Assembly: GCA_033060915.1 (NCBI GenBank)
Contig: CM065381.1
Span: 217,001 to 281,000 of the forward strand
DNA: 64,000 nucleotides
Reading direction: 5' to 3'
Source of the DNA: Euryodendron excelsum
Lineage: Eukaryota > Streptophyta > Magnoliopsida > Ericales > Pentaphylacaceae
Part shown: positions 9,805-23,100 of the stretch, piece by piece
Numbering within the stretch: position 1 is the stretch's first letter
Layout of the letters: each line of letters begins with the position of its first letter
Position numbers and translations under genes: made by a program
Notes under the pieces: generated by a model
Database searches by the model: none
Seen by the model: only the letters and a program-made list of their open reading frames with translations
What the model was told of the DNA's origin: nothing

Positions 9805-12513
9805 GGCGTTGATGAAGGAAGAAATCAAAAGTCTCTCTCATAACCTTTCATAATCTTAGTGTTCAGAAGACACTAACAGATATTGATGCTGCTTCTTCTT
9901 TCTTTATTTTTTAGGTGTTATATATGGATATATATATACATACATATTGTATATGGATGACTGTATATGTTCATATATGTTAAATGTATGTTGTTACAAG
10001 TGAAGATGATAAATTTTAGACTTAGTTTCTTTTCATCCATCTATTCAGCATTGAAACATAGCTAAATGATTTCAATGGCTGGAATTGTGGTTCAGTGGAT
10101 TGGTGATTTATTAGGCAAATCAGAGATGTCCCATTCGTTGGATTAGATAGAACAAGCACACATAATATTGCTTCCTGATCAATTAGGTTTTAGAGAGTCT
10201 ATCCTTTCCAAAACGTGAAATTATTAATCTTATGCTCTTTATCGAAGTCGATGACAGTTCTTTTAAAGACTGTTGGACTTGAATATTTTCAATAGAGCTA
10301 ACCTTTAGACGACTATTGGCTGAAAATTCTATTAAGCTGAACTCTTTAGTCTCTAAAATCAAATTATATTGCATAATCATCTATTACATTCAAGGGCTGG
10401 CAATGTTTTGAATTTCTGCAGTAAGTTTTGTGGGTATATCGTAGAGGGATTAGTACATGGTGTGGATTAGGAGAATAAACCACTTGTTATATATTGTGAC
10501 TGTATTTAGGGCACTATCATAATTCCAGTTTCTCATGCATATTGGTGGAACCAGTGCAATGATTATATGGAAAAAGAAGAATGGCAAGAAATTAGAATTG
10601 AGTATGACAGCATTCTAGTTATCTAGAATGGGTTTGTTCTATTTTTGTAAAAATCTTATTAAAAAATGATCTTAGGAATGATACTGCTAATGGGTATGAA
10701 AGCTATTTGGCACTTTCTAAATTGTTGTTATCAATCATACATTTACATGGTGAAAGCACTTCTTGATTTCAAAGAACTTTCAATATAAAGATTGATCAAA
10801 CATCCATCTTCTTTTGAAAGTCCTTCTTGATGAAGGACTTCAACAATAGGTAGCTGCGCCAAACAAATCTTTAAAGTCTAAAAGTTCTATTGCAAAAGAA
10901 CAATAAGCACAACAAATAGTGTATTCCACAACAAAATCAAATCCAACTCTGGTCCATTCATTCTTCTTGAGTAGTCAAGAACTTTAGAAGAATTATTAAT
11001 TGTTTGATCGAGATCAAACTGAAGGCCCTTGATTAAGTATTTCATTAATATTCCTTTGTGCACAGAAGGTTCAAAGCACTACTTTGTGTTCAAAAGCAAG
11101 CTTGCCGAAGCCCGTGGATTGAAATTTTCCAAGGAGATTTAATAAAAGGAGTATCATCTTTTGTAAAAGGATTTTTACAAAGATTGTATCCATTATTTGA
11201 CATTAGAAATTAAATGTATTCTGCATTTATCTGTTTTTCCGCACTTGAAATTTGTGTCTATAAATTTCGATTGCGTGTTCAAGATCAAGCCCTTAATTAA
11301 GCTTTTCTTTAATCTTGTTCCATTCAATGGAAGGATTAGAAAGTTGCTTTCAGTTTGAAAACAAGCTCGCTAGCTTGTATTGAAAATTTGGAATGAGATC
11401 AAATTAGAGGAGTTACATGTTTTATTAAATGACATTTACAAAATTATACCAATTTTCATGTTTATTTGTGCACTTGAATTTTGTGTGTACACACTCATCG
11501 ACGCCACCGCCATGCAAACCTATAAGCATCATCTCACATTCAGTCCCTAATTAATCTCAACACCTATGATCATAGTATATATACTTTAAGGCTGATGCCA
11601 GTGGTTAAAGAGAAATGATTTCATTAGCTTGATGAGGGAGATATTGAAACGGGTTGTTGGCGTGTGCAATGGTGGTGATGAGTATATATACTCTTTGCAT
11701 TGTTACATCTGTGACTCTATGTTTTGTCACAAATACTCATTTGATCGTATCTAACCTTTTGAGGCTTAATTTAGTCATAAAACCAAAATTATTTTGTTCT
11801 ACAGTGCTTATTGCTTAACATTTGTCACAAAACTAATTGGTAGTAAATCTATTAGCTTGTCACATTGGCAACCAATTTTGTTACAAAAATGTATTTGTAT
11901 GAATTTCTAAGCAACTTTTCGAAGCAAAAAAGTTTTTTTTGTTGTAGTACATTTTCTCTCTGCTCTATACACAAACCTTCATTGCCTTTCATATTTTTTG
12001 CACGGTGGTTGACAATTTGTAATTTTGAAGTTTGAGATATGAAGGTTTGAATTATTGAATTTGTGCACGAATTTGGATGGTGACGATGGCGAATGACTTA
12101 GTGGCAGTTGAATTTTAAAAAAAGAAAAATTCTAGTGGTGAGCTGTGTAGTAAGCGAATTAACGATGCTGGGACTGGGAGGAGTTTGGTGGTTGTGGTGA
12201 AAGTTTAGGTAATGATGTTTCTTTGTAAATAAGCCTACGGATAGCAAAAGATGTGTAGTGTGTGAATTTAAGTTAATGAGTGAGATGACTTGGCGTAATG
12301 GTTGATGAGTGTGTGAGTGAGTGACTGGATGGACTAAACATTAGAATTATGATAAAAGATGAAGGGTATTATTGTAATTCTAGTTATAGTTAACCACTGG
12401 TTAATAGATCACGGTAATATTTGTCAAAAACTTCATTAGGTGTCATTTATTTCCTTCTCATCTTCCAAGCAAAGCATAAGCATAAGCATACGCATATAAA
12501 ATAATTTGAGCTC
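9805..12513. other. Intergenic, no gene seen
   Basis: This is AT-rich DNA without a coding region I can support; the longest open frames are short and of low complexity. A run of GCATAA repeats lies near 12470-12490, just before a SINE. Confidence 0.6.
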
Positions 12514-12522
12514 TAATTACAA

Positions 12523-12731
12523 AAGGTGACTTCGTGGTCAACTTGTCTTCATGCTAAACACGAGATATCAAGTTCAATTCATTCTCATGCATTATTGTGT
12601 TCGACCATCATTTATATAATTGTATAAAGATTACATAATTAATGTGGACGTTTGCCTTAAGCGAATTCAAGGGGTTCGAGAGAGTAGTCGTCCGAACGCT
12701 TAAACAAGTTGTAGCAAAAAAAAAAGAGGAA
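12523..12731 (+). mobile_element. SINE, copy 1
   Basis: About 209 bp with a pol III box A-like segment near 12530-12545, a box B-like AGTTCAATTC near 12570, and an A-rich tail at 12715-12731. It is bounded by a perfect 9-bp target duplication, TAATTACAA, at 12514-12522 and 12732-12740. A diverged relative lies at 34140-34343. Confidence 0.65.
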
Positions 12732-12740
12732 TAATTACAA

Positions 12741-15321
12741 TAACACTCTCTAAACTATGATTCAATATTACTAAACTCTCTTAAACTTTAAAATGTAACA
12801 TTGACTCTTTGAACTATGAATTTGTATTACCCAACAACTTCTATTAGCTATATATTAGCAATTATTAAAAAAATAGATGAAAAATTATCGTATGACTTGT
12901 ACATGTTTACAAAAACATAATTTTATACATATGTTGATTTTTATGTTTGTAAAAATTGTGTAATAATTGATATGTCACTTGGATTGTCTTTATATTTACG
13001 TGTAATTCTAAGAAGCATTCAGTCTTTAAACAAATGTTGATTTAAAAATAAGATAATACCTTTATGAACATGTGCAAATTACATTATAATTTTTTTCTTT
13101 ATTTTCTTGATGGAATTGTTAAGAGAAGAAGGTATTTTGTTTTAGACAAATTAATAATATAAAGAGTTAATATGTTATGTCTTAGAATTTAAGAGAATTT
13201 AGTGATAGAGAGTTATAATTCAAAAAATGTTATTCTAATTATCTCAAACCAAACAAAAGTAAAAAGAAAGTTGTAATTCGGAGCTCTTTTGTTTTTGGGG
13301 TGGGAATTTCGAGGAACTGAAATTTTGCTCAAAAGAGTACTGTCTTGTTTTTAGCAGCTTTAGCAAAGAAGTCGAGTCTTCCTTTCATTAGATCGTAAGT
13401 TAGTTGTCACCCAATTCGGCAAAAAAGTCTCCTAAACCCCAACAAGACAAGAACTCTCTCATTTCCTGCTGGCGATGCATACAAGTGTCCCACACGATGA
13501 GTCATCACCATTGATAATTCCAAAATCGAAATATAATAAAAAGCCAAAGACGGAGTTTCCTCAGTGAGAGGGAGGAAGCAAAACGCAATTTTGGTTGTCT
13601 GATATTTTCTTAAATGAAGAAGAAAGCAAAAGATGACTTAAAGACAAAGTTTATCGAAAGAATATTTTGAAGGATGTTGGTGCCAGATTACTCAGGACTT
13701 ATATCAATTTTTCATATATTAATTACCAAAAAAAATCAAATCTCGTTGTAGTAATCTAATTCACCTAAAAAATAGAAAATCCTAGATCCCAAAAGATTAG
13801 GTGTTTTAAAAGAATAATTTTAGATTTGGATGAACTCAATGCTAAAAGTTTGAGTTGTAGGAATATTCAATAACCTATAATTGTCTAAAATTTAGGGGGC
13901 AACTTCTTTGTGTTCCAATGAGATTGTTACAAACCATATATTTTTTTAAAGGAATTTTTTAATGTAGGGGGGCCAACATGCTATTTTGAATGAAACTTTT
14001 CAAAATTATTACTTATGTTTTAGAAGGAATCAATGATAGATATTACATCAAAGTTTTATTCAAGATTTTTTATAAGATTATTTTCCTATTACCTAACATC
14101 CTAAAATTTTTCTTGCTTATTTGTCTTGTAAAATCATTGACATTATCTTATTTCGTTCATCTAACTCAGAATTTGAAGCAACCTAAGTAAAGAAGTGAAG
14201 TCTCTCCTTACAATTTGGTAGAGTTCTTGAAACAGTTGTTTGTTGTGGGGACTATATGCACCAAAGCATTTAGACTGATGGTAGAAATATAAATTAAAAT
14301 GTGGAATCAAGTTTATGTATTGATAAGGAGCATCGTTCTCCTTACATTACTGTTCTGTAGTGTTATTAAAGTCTGATTTGATAAGTATACAAAAACTAGT
14401 CCTCAGTTAAATATGCAAAGGAATCCTGCTCTTTTCCTTCTTATTTTGTGGGTGCTGAGAAGATGGAGATAGAAAACAGAGTGGAAAAAAAAAAAAAAAA
14501 CTAAATGATGCATAATCCAAGAAATAGAAAACTGACCAGCCTTCAAAGGATTAGGCCATGGGAGGCCTCTAAGCTAACTGAGTTCACTTGTGGAGCAGGT
14601 GCCACCCCAAGTAAATAATATTCAAGATTCCTCATTCATCATTTGGTTTTACCAAGTGAATAATAACTAATGCATAAGACCCTTATGTCACAAACTTGAC
14701 TGCAACTATGATTGATGAGACAGCTCTCGGTCAATGAGAATATCGTCTTGATCATAGCTTGTATGTAACTATTAGATGATAATTGTCTTTTGCATTTTCA
14801 CCCGTCCATGCAGGTTTCTTTCTATATACTTATTCGCTTGGAATTGTTGTTGACCATTATGTTTTGTGTCTGCTTTCACATATTTCATCTGCTAATCCTT
14901 TGATTTGACCCTTCCAGTGACCTGTCCTCTCATTCTTTACATAGTGAAATTGTGCAAAACTGCAAATCATTTTGGTTATCTTTGTTTGCAACACAACCAG
15001 TGTATTATAATTTGATCTTGTTGAGGACAGTATTAATGTTTAATTAAACCAAAACCTGCATATGTGAAACATCACCTTTACCCCCTGTTATAGAACATAA
15101 CTGAATTCTATAAGGGTTTATTTTCAGATCTTTTACTATTTTTTCTTCATTTTTCACTGGTGCTATTGTTTTAGTTATGTTGTATATAGGAATGGCAGTT
15201 TATCAGTTCAATGTCAATCCTGTTTTTCAATGAATGTCTGCAGTTCCACATACTCTATATAGTGTTTAGTAACTTTGCGCAGCCTTCATTATGATTGTCT
15301 ACTTTCACTTGCCTTTGCCAG
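12741..15321. other. Upstream region of the transporter pseudogene, no exon found
   Basis: Mostly AT-rich non-coding DNA. I looked for the missing first exon of the transporter pseudogene (an equivalent of the block at 61493-61761) and did not find it. The last part, from about 14800, has the T-rich look of a plant intron leading to the acceptor at 15320. Confidence 0.55.
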
Positions 15322-15558
15322 GAAAGGTCTTCTTAGCACAGCTATTGTAACCACTGCAGCTGGGTTTCTAAGCGCTTTTCACCCAACTACGCCTCTTTGA
15401 TAATTCTCTGTTGTTTGGTTGGCTTCGGTTTGGGTGGCGGGCCTGTGTACTTATCCTGGTTTCTAGAGTTCGTCCCTGCTTCAAATAGAGGGACATGGAT
15501 GGTAATCTTTTCGACTTTCTGGACACTTGGAACAGTTCTAGAGGCTTCGCTTGCATGG
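15322..15558 (+). pseudogene. Pseudogene exon equivalent to exon 2 (membrane segments 3-5)
   Basis: It follows a normal TTGCCAG acceptor and is 237 nt, against 238 nt in the intact copy. One base is missing near 15378, so the frame breaks before the segment reading [11 protein letters not shown], and a TGA-TAA stop pair results in the original frame. The signature [14 protein letters not shown] and the end EASLAW are clear. The donor is AAAGTC where the intact copy has GTATGT, so splicing here should fail. Confidence 0.88.
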
Positions 15559-17381
15559 AAAGTCCATGATTTCCTTACTATTTCTGGTTGTTCTGCAAGC
15601 AAATCTTTGTTGATATTGTTTTCCTTGGTTCACCTTTGCTCCTCTCTAGTATTTGACTTCAAAACTTGGAGCTAGACAGGATTTCATATGGAAGTTAATG
15701 ATGAAGGATTGTTTGGAATTGTTGGATTTTATGGATCTCAACTTTCATTCTATGTCTCATCTTACTTTCCTTACGATTAAATTTCTATTTTACTTTTCTA
15801 CTTTCAATCTTTCCTTTGATGGTGTCACCTGATCCTCTTGTCCTCAAATGCCCTTATTTATAAAAATTTCTTGATTAATTTATATTTTTTGGGTACCTTT
15901 CCCCGTTTCTTGGCTCTTCCTACTTTCTAACAGGAGATTAAAAGAATATTTTATTCTTAATTTTCTATTCATGTCCAGAAATGTTTCTGCTCACTTCAGA
16001 ATTTGCCAATCCGGTTGTTAATGAAGCAGATAAAAGTCGACTTAATTGCTTGCAACGACCCTTCTTATCTGAGAGAGACTAGAGAGGTTATCATGACTTT
16101 TTGTGTATCTTGACACACAATGCCTGAAATATGTGTAACTTTATTTATTTATTCTTGGTTTTTATGTGTATCATCAATTTCTTTTGTCCTTCGTCATTTT
16201 TAATGGCATATATTCATCTGTTATCTAAGAAAAGGAGCAGATCTTTAAGTTTCAACCATAGTAGGTTTAAGTTAAAGGGTGGTACCATGTAATCAAATAT
16301 GCCTCAGCATAATCATCTTGTATTGAATAAAAATTTAAGATAAAAGTAGTAGGTTTCAAAATCAGAAACTGATTCCGACTAGAGAAATTTGGAACTATAA
16401 ATTTGTCTTTCTACTATTTACACTTTAAAATGTAAATGGTTTCAATGTTTTGGTTTAATTTTGTTTTTTTTTTCCCTTTTTTGGCACCAACCTGAAGTAG
16501 GAATTCATGTTCTAACACTTGGAAAGACTAGCTGTTCTATCTTCACATTGTGTCTGATCGTGCTGTTAAGGTTTATTAAGCCAATTTTAAATCCTAAGTT
16601 ATCCACCTTTGACTACCCACTAGTACAAGGTCCCTCGACTCCATTAGTATTTCTCAGTGTTCAGGTTTTCAAGAAGTACGCAGATGGCCTTTCGGTCAAG
16701 TTTTTTGAGTGGCTAAACTTAACCAATGTAAATTACCAGTTGATTTTTTCTGTAAAAGTATATAAAGTTGCATGGAATTTGGAAAGGATGAGTCTTCCTT
16801 TATATGAGACTTTTTGTTATATCATCATATACTCTGAAAATTTTCAATTTCAGATCTATAAGAAGCAGGCAATATAGAAAAGATGGGACTGTTTGGACTT
16901 CACTATTCTGTTGTTTTATAGCATATCAACCCGTGTGCCTAAGACATGATATTAACATGCCATCCTAAAGATTAGAACCTCTGCCTCACATGTCATCATA
17001 AAGATCACCATGTGTGAGCCATCATGGACACTTATTCGATCTCGTCAAGCGACCTTAGACCAACAACGCTTGGTGTGCGGTTCGGTCTAAGGTTGGGGGC
17101 AGGGCTCTAGGCATGCCGACCTGTCATAGATTGCGGGACCTTGGTGTCTTGTGGCCTGGTGGTTAGAGACAAAAGCTCACCTCACTCTCTCTCTCTTGGG
17201 TCTAGCTGCCTTTGGCCTCTCCAACTGTGAGAGAGAGGCTTCTCCACAGTCCATACTTTTGTATCTCCTAGAACCTTTTGAAAGACTAGGTTTCCCGCTG
17301 AAATGAAGCACATGGAGCTCTAACAACTTAAAAACTTCCCCTAACAGCCATGCGTGTGCTCTCTTTGAATAAATAGAATGA
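15559..17381 (+). other. Remnant intron of the pseudogene, left of the Copia insertion
   Basis: T-rich non-coding DNA. A GC-richer block at about 17030-17330 (repeated CT runs) is unlike the rest and may be a further inserted fragment. I could not identify it. Confidence 0.5.
16838..16915 (+). repeat. Direct repeat flanking the Copia insertion, left copy
   Basis: The phrase AAGCAGGCAATATAG and the following ATTCTGTTGTTTTAT recur at 24266-24347, where they form the 3' end of the intron and its acceptor. This left copy ends in TTTTATAG rather than TTTATTGCAG and has no exon after it. Confidence 0.7.
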
Positions 17382-17833
17382 TGTTATTATAAGATAAGTC
17401 TCTTTAGGGTGACCCACTTGTTATATGTATAAAGTATATATATATATATATATATATTTATGATATATATTGTATATTTATCAATTAGTTAGTCAGTTGC
17501 GGATGATAATAGGGATAGTTGTCTACTCCTTTAAAAGATTAGTGGTAGTTTGGTTAAGGCCTATCAAGTCCTTACTAACAGATAGTGGTTCCTTGATAAA
17601 AGGAACTAATAAAGATAAAGATAAGGGTCCCCAAACTAGTAGTTATATATAGCCTGTGATATCTTTCGTTTAGGAAATTCAGTCTGCATAAGTTAGAAGA
17701 TGCTATCTACAGAGAGTCTTATACACAGAGAGTGTGAGAGGGAAGCAACCTAAGTTTGCAGAAATAATATTTTTGTTGCATATACATACATATATATTAC
17801 AATTATTATATGTATATGTATAGTTTATCTTAC
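17382..17833 (+). mobile_element. 5' LTR of the Copia element
   Basis: Starts TGTTATTATAAGATAAG and ends at ATCTTACG. It aligns with 23501-24047 through blocks such as GGCCTATCAAGTCC and ATACACAGAGAGTGTGAGAG. A TA microsatellite lies at about 17436-17458. The 3' LTR is longer mainly because of an extra stretch near 23890-23990. Confidence 0.85.
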
Positions 17834-17838
17834 GTTGT

Positions 17839-17851
17839 GGTGTCAGAGCCA
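17839..17851 (+). other. Primer-binding site of the Copia element
   Basis: The sequence TGGTGTCAGAGCC lies five bases after the LTR end. It is one base off the initiator tRNA-Met complement TGGTATCAGAGCC. Confidence 0.75.
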
Positions 17852-18901
17852 CCCTCTAGTTCATGTTGTTCAGTATAAAGATAATATATATTGTTCATAC
17901 ATATATTAATGTGATCTGTATTGTCATTTGATAATTATTTAGAATGAAATTTATTTGGCATATATGTAAATATGTTTTTTGTGTAGTTCAATTCAATAAG
18001 CATGTTAATTGATTATGCAGTTCAAATATATATATATATATATATATTGCGTGAAGTTATTAAATTGGAATTGTGTTATTCTGACTTGAGATGTTTTTCG
18101 ATAAATTCAGTTTATGCTCGGCAACTCACGTCATTTAATGTTTCTACGATTAATATTGTTTATGGGCTGTTGATTGAGATAGCATGAAGTTCAATATTTC
18201 TAAAGACTTAGCATGATCTAATCTATAGATATATTTGGCGCGCACAATTTTTGTGGCCCCACGAAGTTTGATGCAACCTGATATATTTATATGCATATAT
18301 GAAATAGTTACCTTATGTATTTATAAGATCTAGACATTTCTACATATACTTTGATGGATCTTGGGCTTTCTGTAAATGCATAATTTTGAGGTTTTATCCA
18401 AACAAATAAATAAATCGCATAAGGATTTTTCTGAAAAGTATTATGAGATAATAATTTATGTTCTTTAATTATTAAATTGTATTTTTGTCCCACTAAAAAT
18501 TATTTTATGTTATTTTAAAAAACTTGAGCATCACATTAGTTTAAGAATAGCCACAACATCTTAAATTATTATGATGTGTGATTTTAAAGTTTTTGTAATC
18601 ACGTTCGGATAAAGGTCATTTGACTATATAATTAATGGCATATATTTCTTGCGATTACATTAATGAAAATCATTGTTTGGGCCCATAGAAAAATAATTAT
18701 TTGTTATTAATTTAATTGAGATAAGATAGTAAATTTAACCTTTAGATAAGATTTTCATATGTCTACAGATAAAGAAATGTTTTATTTTGGTATGTAATAT
18801 TTGCTAGTGTTATCAATACAGTTTAAGTGGATTCAATGCACGTGCCACCTTTACCCATAGAGAGGTTTGAGTTTACTTTATTTATTGTTTCATAACATAA
18901 T

Positions 18902-19700
18902 ATGTTCTTGGTTATTGCAGTTATTTCTACTACATTTTTTAGTACTGAATCATTTCGTATTCCATTCTTGAGTGGTAATCATTTTTCTGACGGGAAAGAT
19001 AAAGTACTTTTGATATTGGGGTGCATAGACTTTGATCTGGCGCTCTGTGTAGACAAACCACCTGTCCCACATAATCAAGTACGCTAACTGAGAGGGCTTC
19101 ATCTGAGCGGCAATCGCCTAAGTTTGATACTCATTAAGTCCCATATCAGTAAGGGCATTAGGGGTTCAATTCCCGAATGTAATAAGGCAAAAAGTTTCAT
19201 AAAGGGTATTGAAGAGCAGTTTGTGAGCTCTAGTAAGGTATTAGCTAAGACCCTAAAGAAGAAACCATCAGGCATGAAGCATAATAATACTAGAAGTGTG
19301 CATGAACACATCATGAAAATGAGGGGCATTGCAACTCAACTGAAAGCATTATAGATAGAGATTTCTAAGTCATTCTTAGTGCATTTTGTCCTTAATTCTC
19401 TTTCTATAGAGTACGGTCTTTTCAAAATTTTCTATAACACACATAAGAAGAAACAATCAGTGAATGAACTTCTGACCATGTGTGTTCAAGAGAAAGAAAG
19501 GCTGAAGCATTAAAAGTTAAAAACTGCTCATTCAGCATTTCATGCGAAGGGGAAGGATCACAAGGGCAATGGTGTTCCTTAAGAGAAGAACGGAAAAGTG
19601 CCAATGAAGCATTATGACAATAAAGATGTATGCTTCTTCTGTAAGAAAAAAGGACACATGAAGAAGGATTGTGCTAAGTATAAGAAATGGCTTGTAAATA
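18902..19700 (+). pseudogene. Copia gag remnant with zinc knuckle
   Basis: The N-terminal part (19124-19354) reads like a Copia gag, with HEHIMKMRGIATQLKAL and, in the next frame piece, a segment ending in VQEKERL. The nucleocapsid zinc knuckle CFFCKKKGHMKKDC at about 19629-19670 has the C-x2-C-x4-H-x4-C spacing. Stops at 19352 and near 19512 and frame changes break it. Confidence 0.8.
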
Positions 19701-19749
19701 AAGGTAATCTCTTATCCTTTGTGTGTTATGAATCTAATTTTGTTAATGT

Positions 19750-20840
19750 TCCTAATAATATATGGTGGATTGGTTCTGGTTCTATAATTCACATTACCAA
19801 TATCATGCAGGGTTTTCTCAGCCTAAGGAAACCGACAATAAGTGAACAAGGCATCTATTTAGAAAATGGGATGCATTCACGTGTGGAGGCTGTTGAGGCA
19901 TTTAGATTGTTTTAAATTCTGGTTTTATTTTGGATCTTGAAAACACTTTATATGTACCATCATTTTCTAGAAATTTGATTTTTGTTTCAAAACTAGTAGT
20001 GGTACAAAATTTTGATTTATTACAAAATAAGGCCATTGTTGGCAACAGTTTTTTAAATGATGGACTATTTAGATTTGATTTAAATCCTAATTTTGAAAAT
20101 CATCTTTCAACCTTGCATGATGGGATTGACATAAAGTGAAAATTATCAATGAGAATTTCTTTATGTTATGACATAGGAGATTGGGACATATCTCTAAGGA
20201 AAAAATTAAAAGATTAGGAAATTAAGGAGTTTCAAATGCTCTTGATTTTTCTGATTTTGGTACTCTATGTGGATTGTATTATGGGAAAGCAAACTAACAA
20301 GTTCACTAAAGGTGCCAAGAGGTGTTCTGATACTCTTAAGATCATACACACAGACCTCTGTAGATCATTACTCCACCTTGTCTTCATGGTCAGAGATAAT
20401 TTATCTCATTGATTGATGACCATACATAATATATGTATCTCTACTTTTTATTTGATAAGGTTGAAGCACTAGATGCTTTTAAAGCCTATACGGTAGAAGT
20501 AGAGAGATAAACAGAAAAGAAAATCAAGATCGTAAGGTCAGACAGGAGTGGAGAATATTATGGGAGGTACATAGAATCAGGACAAATGTCATGTCCATTT
20601 GCTATGTTCCTTAAAGAAGAGGGCATAATTGCTCAATATTCAATACTTGGAACACCATAACAAAATAGTGTGGCTAAAAGAAGGAACTGCACACTTATGG
20701 ACATGGTAAGGAGCATGCTAAGTCATTGTAATAGTTCAATAAATCTATGGAGTAAAGCCTTGAAAACCGATGTGTATGTCTTAAACGGGGTTCCAAACAC
20801 CTTTTGAATTATGGAAACCAAATTTAAAACATTTACACCT
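19750..20840 (+). pseudogene. Copia protease and integrase remnant
   Basis: The protease active-site region reads WWIGSGS at about 19763-19783, where Copia proteases have an aspartate (W-x-D-SG), so the catalytic Asp is replaced by Gly. It is followed by LYVPSFSRNL, the pre-integrase motif RRLGHISKE near 20170-20200, and integrase core traces (IHTDLC near 20347, VRSDRSGEY near 20535). Multiple stops are present. Confidence 0.75.
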
Positions 20841-21167
20841 ATGGGGTTGTCCAGTTGAGGTAAGTGTTTATAACCCACACATAAAGAAACTGGACCTAAG
20901 AACAGTTAGTGATTTTTTCATTGGGTATGCAGAAAACTTTAAAGGATTCAAGTTTTATTGTCCATCACACACTTAAAATTGTTGAGTGGTTCTTCTTGAA
21001 CCATAGAGTTTGAGGAAATAAGGGACCCTATTGAGAAATCAATTGGAGAAGTGGTTGCTTGTCCATCCCAAATTCTAGATATCCTTGGAGAGCAACTAAC
21101 TTAAGAACAACCACTCCATGATGAACTAATTCAAGGAGAACCTCCCATTCAAAATTTACAAGAACCA

Positions 21168-22520
21168 ATGGGAGCAAGGAGATCTTCAAGAGAAAGGAAA
21201 TCAACAATTTCTAATGATTACCTTGTATACGTACAAGAATATGACTTTAATGTTGGACCTAAAGATGATCCTAGTTCGTTTTCACAAGCCATGAATAGGG
21301 ACAATTCCACCTTATGGCAAGATGTCATGACAGAAAAGATGGAATCAATGGCTAAAAACCAAGTTTGGAATCTCGTTCAATTGCCAAAAGGGTCTACAAT
21401 TGTTGACTGTAAATGTGTCTATAAGACCAAAAGAGATTCTTCTGGTAACATTGAACGTTGTAGCCAAGGGTTTTACTCAAAAGCAAGGAATTGATTACCA
21501 TGAAACCTTCTCTCCAGTTTCAAAAAAGGATTCATTTAGGATTATCATGGCATTAGTAGCTCATTTTGATTTGAAGTTGCAACAAATGGATGTAAAAACT
21601 ATTAAGTCACAACTTAACCTAAAAACTTAAGCTGTTAAGTAAGGGCCCAAACAATGCATATCAAGTTTTCCAACACCCTCCCTCATATGCAACCCTATCT
21701 TGCACGTGGAGATGTAATATACAGAGATAAAGAGAAACAAAATGCAATCGGAGAACAAATACCAACAAAGAGACTTGAATCCAAGACCTCTCACCAATCA
21801 GAGTTATGATACCATATTAAGTCACCACTTGACCTAAAAACTTAAGTTGTTAAGTAAGGGCTTAAACAATGCGTATTAAGCTTTCCAACACGACTTTCCT
21901 AAATGAAGACCTTGAGGACGAGGTGTACATGGTTCAGCCTGAGGGATTTTCTTCTAAAGATAATCATTCGGATTGCTAGTTAAGAAAATTTATATATGGA
22001 CTAAAACAGGCCTCCTGCCAATGGTATTTAAAGTTTCATAATATTGTTATTTTATACGGCTTTACGAAGAACATTGTTGATCAGTATATATACCTTAAGG
22101 TGGATGGGAGTAAATATATCTTTTTAGTCTTATATGTGGATGATATTTTACTTGTAAGCAATGATTTGGGTTTGCTAAGTGATACAAAAGTTTTTTCTTT
22201 CTCAAAATTTTGAAATGAAGGATATGGGTGAAGCCTCGTATGTCATTGGCATTGAGATTCATAGAGATAGATCCCAAAGGATATTGGGACTCTCTCAAAG
22301 GGCCTACATTAAAAAGGTTTCAGAAAGATTTAATATGAAGTCTTGCTCACCTAGTGTAACACCCATTGTCAAAGCAAACAAGTTTAGTCTCATTCAATCA
22401 CTGCAAAATAGTTTGGAACAAGAGTAAATAAAGAGCATACCTTATGCATCAGTAGTTGGCAACCTGATGTATGCTCAAGTTTGTATGAGACCAGATATTG
22501 GGTTGTAATAGGAATGTTGG
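21168..22520 (+). pseudogene. Copia reverse transcriptase remnant, split by a TRIM
   Basis: The RT start is clear (ALWQDVM-like, then VWNLVQLPKGSTIVDCKCVYKTK at about 21360-21430). FTQKQGIDYHETFSPV near 21466-21515 precedes the QQMDVKT motif at 21579-21600. There the domain is cut by a 290-bp TRIM and resumes at about 21891 with FLNEDLEDEVYMVQPEGF. YVDDILLVSND lies near 22134-22166. Frameshifts occur near 21450 and 22180. Confidence 0.85.
21601..21890 (-). mobile_element. TRIM (terminal-repeat retrotransposon in miniature)
   Basis: A 290-bp unit with 75-bp direct terminal repeats at 21601-21675 and 21816-21890, differing at only a few positions. Read on the minus strand, the repeat starts TGTTGGAAAGC. 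It is followed by a primer-binding site TGGTATCATAAC (21803-21814), and a purine tract (GAGGGAGGG, about 21676-21684) precedes the second repeat. It has no coding capacity. It interrupts the Copia RT at the codon after DVKT; the flanks AAACT and CGACT are at best a degraded target duplication. Confidence 0.88.
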
Positions 22521-22551
22521 GCAGATACGAAAGCAACTCAGGACTTAAACA

Positions 22552-23100
22552 TTGGAAAGCTACCAAGAAAGTCCTTCGGTATTTGTAATGAACCAAGAAC
22601 TACAAGTTAACATACAGACATTGGATTCATTAGAGGTGATTGGATATTCAGATTCAGATTTTGCTAGATGTTCAGACACAAGAGGTCTACTTCAGGATAT
22701 ATCTTTTTTCTTGCTGGAATATCTATATCTTGGAGAAGTATCAAGCAATCCATCACTGCTTCATCCACTATGGAAGCAGAATTTTTTGCATGCTATGAAG
22801 CTACTTGACAGGCTCAATGGTTAAGGAATTTCATCACAGGATTAAGGGTCATTGATTTTATATCAAGACCATTACAACTCTATTATGATAATTTGGCTGC
22901 AATTTATTTCTTTAAAAAAATAATAGAAGTCATAGCCCAAACAAGGACAATGACATAAAGTACCTTGTTGTTAATGAGAAAGTAAAGATGCAGGATGTAG
23001 CTATTTAGCACATTAGTACAGAGCTGATGGTTACAGATCCTATGACCAAAGCATTGCCGACTAAAATATATCATGGTCATGTGGAGCATATGGGACTTAT
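22552..23100 (+). pseudogene. Copia RNase H remnant
   Basis: The segment VIGYSDSDFARCSDTR near 22640-22684 is the Copia RNase H start with its catalytic Asp. Traces of the STMEAEF motif follow at about 22765-22790. The region is shifted and stopped in several places and leads to the polypurine tract at 23490. Confidence 0.75.

Noticed and set aside
16990..17330. Possible small TE or SINE in a GC-richer block
   Set aside because: GGCCTGGTGGTTAGAG resembles a box A, but no box B, tail or target duplication was found.
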